A DNA stretch of 8,535 nt from Desulfamplus sp. (GTDB lineage: Bacteria > Desulfobacterota > Desulfobacteria > Desulfobacterales > Desulfobacteraceae): the NCBI GenBank assembly GCA_015233755.1, contig JADFXA010000079.1, forward strand, positions 1 through 8,535, given 5' to 3'. Below the pieces are notes generated by a model, which was not told the origin of the DNA, searched no databases, and saw only the letters and a program-made list of their open reading frames with translations. Position numbers and translations under genes: made by a program. This document shows, piece after piece, positions 7,420 through 8,535 of the stretch. How positions within the stretch are numbered: the first letter of the stretch is position 1; each line of letters begins with the position of its first letter.

Positions 7420-8121
7420 TCAGGTATCTGATAATGTATTTTTAATCATTTGCCCAATTGATTCCAAATGCTCAAAAATAAAAAAGTGGTTGCCTATGAA
7501 TTTTTTAATTATCAATTGAGATGTAGTTTCAAGCTGCCAAATTTTAACATCTTCTTCTTTTATATGTTCATTACTCCCGAGCATAGCTGTTATAGGAACA
7601 GGCAATGGCGGACGAGAGATATGTTCATAAACTTCTAATGCTTTGAAATCAGCCCTTAAAATAGGAATAAAGAGATCCATAAGCTCTTTTTCTGCAAGCA
7701 CCTCTTCTGCTACACCACCATAGTTTTTAACTTTTTCGATAAAAGCATCACGAGGTAGTTTGTGAACATTTTTTTCACGACGAGGAATTGATGGTGCAGG
7801 TGCCCCGCTTAAAAAAAGATGGAGTGGTAATGGAAGCCCTGCATTAAAAAGACGACGAGTTAATAAATAGGCGATAGTTCCGCCCATGCTGTGTCCCCAA
7901 ATAGCAAACGGAAAATTATCATAATAAGAAAGTTGATGAAATATATCTGACACCAAATCATGTATATCGTTTAATAAAGGCTCATTGAGCCGCCTTCCAT
8001 GTCCAGAATATTCAATGTCTATAGTTTTAATATTATTGGGAAGATGTTTTTTTATATCTTTAAATGCAAACGAAGTTCCACCAGCAAATGGGATACAAAT
8101 AAGAGAGATAGGTTTTAGCAT
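7420..8121 (-). CDS. Type II thioesterase (alpha/beta hydrolase, PKS/NRPS editing)
   Basis: 233 residues, the normal length for stand-alone type II thioesterases, which hydrolyse stalled or wrong acyl groups from carrier proteins and act in the cytosol. The family order is complete: LICIPFAGG (7-15, oxyanion region), EYSGHGRR (37-44), WGHSMGG with nucleophile S78, LSGAPAP (104-110), LRADFKALEVYE (155-166), and GNHFFIFEH with catalytic H212. At the acid position the usual GxxD reads GSNE (E185), so a Glu appears to replace Asp. The ATG at 8121 fits the family start; the frame stays open to 8173 upstream but has no ATG, GTG or TTG there. The ribosome site is weak (CAGG, 4 bases away). Being first of four co-directional genes, it supports a PKS operon. 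Confidence 0.92.
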   Translation of the reverse strand: MLKPISLICIPFAGGTSFAFKDIKKHLPNNIKTIDIEYSGHGRRLNEPLLNDIHDLVSDIFHQLSYYDNFPFAIWGHSMGGTIAYLLTRRLFNAGLPLPLHLFLSGAPAPSIPRREKNVHKLPRDAFIEKVKNYGGVAEEVLAEKELMDLFIPILRADFKALEVYEHISRPPLPVPITAMLGSNEHIKEEDVKIWQLETTSQLIIKKFIGNHFFIFEHLESIGQMIKNTLSDT

Positions 8122-8232
8122 GGACCTGACTTTGAGCCTAATATCGGCAATTGATAATTCTGAATTTCTATAAAATTAGCTTTAATCAATGGAATATTGA
8201 TATTTACTAAAGGCTATTAACCCATATACTAA

Positions 8233-8247
8233 ATTGAAAATTTCAAT
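8233..8247. repeat. 15-base dyad overlapping the candidate promoter
   Basis: ATTGAAA and TTTCAAT arms of 7 bases surround one central A. The dyad overlaps the candidate -10 and the expected transcription start of the thioesterase operon, where a repressor operator would lie. Chance in AT-rich DNA is possible. Confidence 0.3.
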
Positions 8248-8271
8248 ATAACATGTGATTAAAGAGGTCAA
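8245..8271 (-). promoter_or_regulatory. Candidate sigma70-like promoter for the thioesterase-PKS operon
   Basis: On the minus strand TTGACC (8266-8271, 5 of 6 to TTGACA) and TATATT (8245-8250, 5 of 6 to TATAAT) are separated by 15 bases, shorter than the ideal 17. It lies just after the thiolase terminator and about 120 bases before the first gene, where an operon promoter is needed. Confidence 0.35.
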
Positions 8272-8323
8272 GTCTATTGTTCAGGAATTTTAGTATTATA
8301 AATAATTGTTAGTATTACATTAC

Positions 8324-8366
8324 AAAAAAATAGGGAATGAACAACACTTGTGTTGTTCATTCCCTA
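8324..8366 (-). terminator. Rho-independent terminator after the thiolase gene
   Basis: A perfect 17-base-pair inverted repeat (arms 8331-8347 and 8350-8366, centre TT) is followed on the minus strand by seven T residues (8330-8324). It lies 62 bases past the thiolase stop. An extra 7-base complement (8319-8325 with 8369-8375) could lengthen the base, overlapping the T-run. The T-run is on one side only, so it terminates minus-strand transcription and isolates the thiolase from the PKS operon. Confidence 0.9.
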
Positions 8367-8428
8367 CATTGTAATTATAGAAAACAACTATTTAAAATAA
8401 ACTATAGGAAGTTATATTTTATTGAGTT

Positions 8429-8535
8429 TTAAACCATCTCAAATATAGCAGCGGCACCCATTCCACCACCAATGCACATTGAGACAATACCATATTTGCC
8501 TTTGACCTCTTTAAGATTTGCAAGGCAAGTTGCAG
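8429..8535 (-). CDS. Thiolase (acetyl-CoA acetyltransferase type), C-terminal fragment
   Basis: Only the last 34 residues and the TAA stop are in the window; the rest lies beyond the right edge. The fragment contains SMCIGGGMGAAAIFE, the C-terminal thiolase signature whose Cys is the second catalytic Cys acting as acid/base, with GGGMG forming the active-site loop. Thiolases condense two acetyl-CoA or cleave 3-ketoacyl-CoA; the direction cannot be told from this tail. Same strand as the PKS operon but separated by a strong terminator, so a link to polyketide supply is possible but not shown. Confidence 0.9.
   Translation of the reverse strand, partial: ATCLANLKEVKGKYGIVSMCIGGGMGAAAIFEMV

Larger units (their letters stand above)
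8122..8428. other. Intergenic region between thiolase and thioesterase
   Basis: 307 bases without a credible gene on either strand. From right to left it holds a 62-base tail after the thiolase stop, the terminator hairpin, a candidate promoter with a dyad, and an AT-rich leader of roughly 110 bases before the thioesterase ATG. No RNA gene or riboswitch fold is recognised in that leader. Confidence 0.7.

Noticed and set aside
7985..8173. Plus-strand open frame of 62 codons
   Set aside because: Antisense to the start of the thioesterase and its leader; no ribosome site or family match.
1..8535. CRISPR arrays, tRNA/rRNA genes, insertion sequences
   Set aside because: No regularly spaced repeats, no tRNA or rRNA signatures, no transposase and no terminal inverted repeats with target duplications were seen.

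Overview
This is an AT-rich window in which every recognisable gene lies on the minus strand. It looks like an accessory, lipid- or polyketide-type biosynthetic operon of a Gram-negative bacterium. The Gram-negative call rests on a signal-peptide-bearing putative outer-membrane beta-barrel protein. I cannot name the organism. The mix of low G+C, a thiolase, a DUF697 protein and a modular PKS would fit an AT-rich Desulfobacterota-type genome, but that is only a guess.

Layout in transcription order (right to left). At 8429-8535 is the C-terminal tail of a thiolase (acetyl-CoA acetyltransferase type), running off the right edge. A strong intrinsic terminator (8324-8366) closes that transcript. 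An approximately 200-base gap follows with a candidate sigma70-like promoter and a small dyad. Then come four co-directional genes: a type II thioesterase (7420-8121), a putative DUF481-like outer-membrane barrel (6371-7336), a DUF697 membrane-associated protein (5691-6248), and a large modular type I polyketide synthase. The PKS starts at 5691 by overlapping the DUF697 stop codon and stays open for 1897 codons to the left edge without an in-frame stop.

The PKS has an unusual order: AT - ACP - KS - (KS-AT and post-AT linkers with no AT between them) - DH - structural KR half - catalytic KR, then the edge. The leading AT has the Ser/His dyad but carries His where extender-loading ATs carry the Arg that holds the malonyl carboxylate. 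It is therefore best read as a starter-loading AT for a monocarboxylic acyl group. The first extension module has no AT of its own, so its malonyl unit should come from an AT elsewhere.

Inferred teamwork: the loading AT-ACP primes the KS with an acyl starter; KS, KR and DH extend, reduce and dehydrate; the type II thioesterase clears stalled acyl groups; the DUF697 protein and the barrel may tether the machinery to the membrane or handle a lipid-like product. The roles of the DUF697 and barrel proteins are speculation from gene order.
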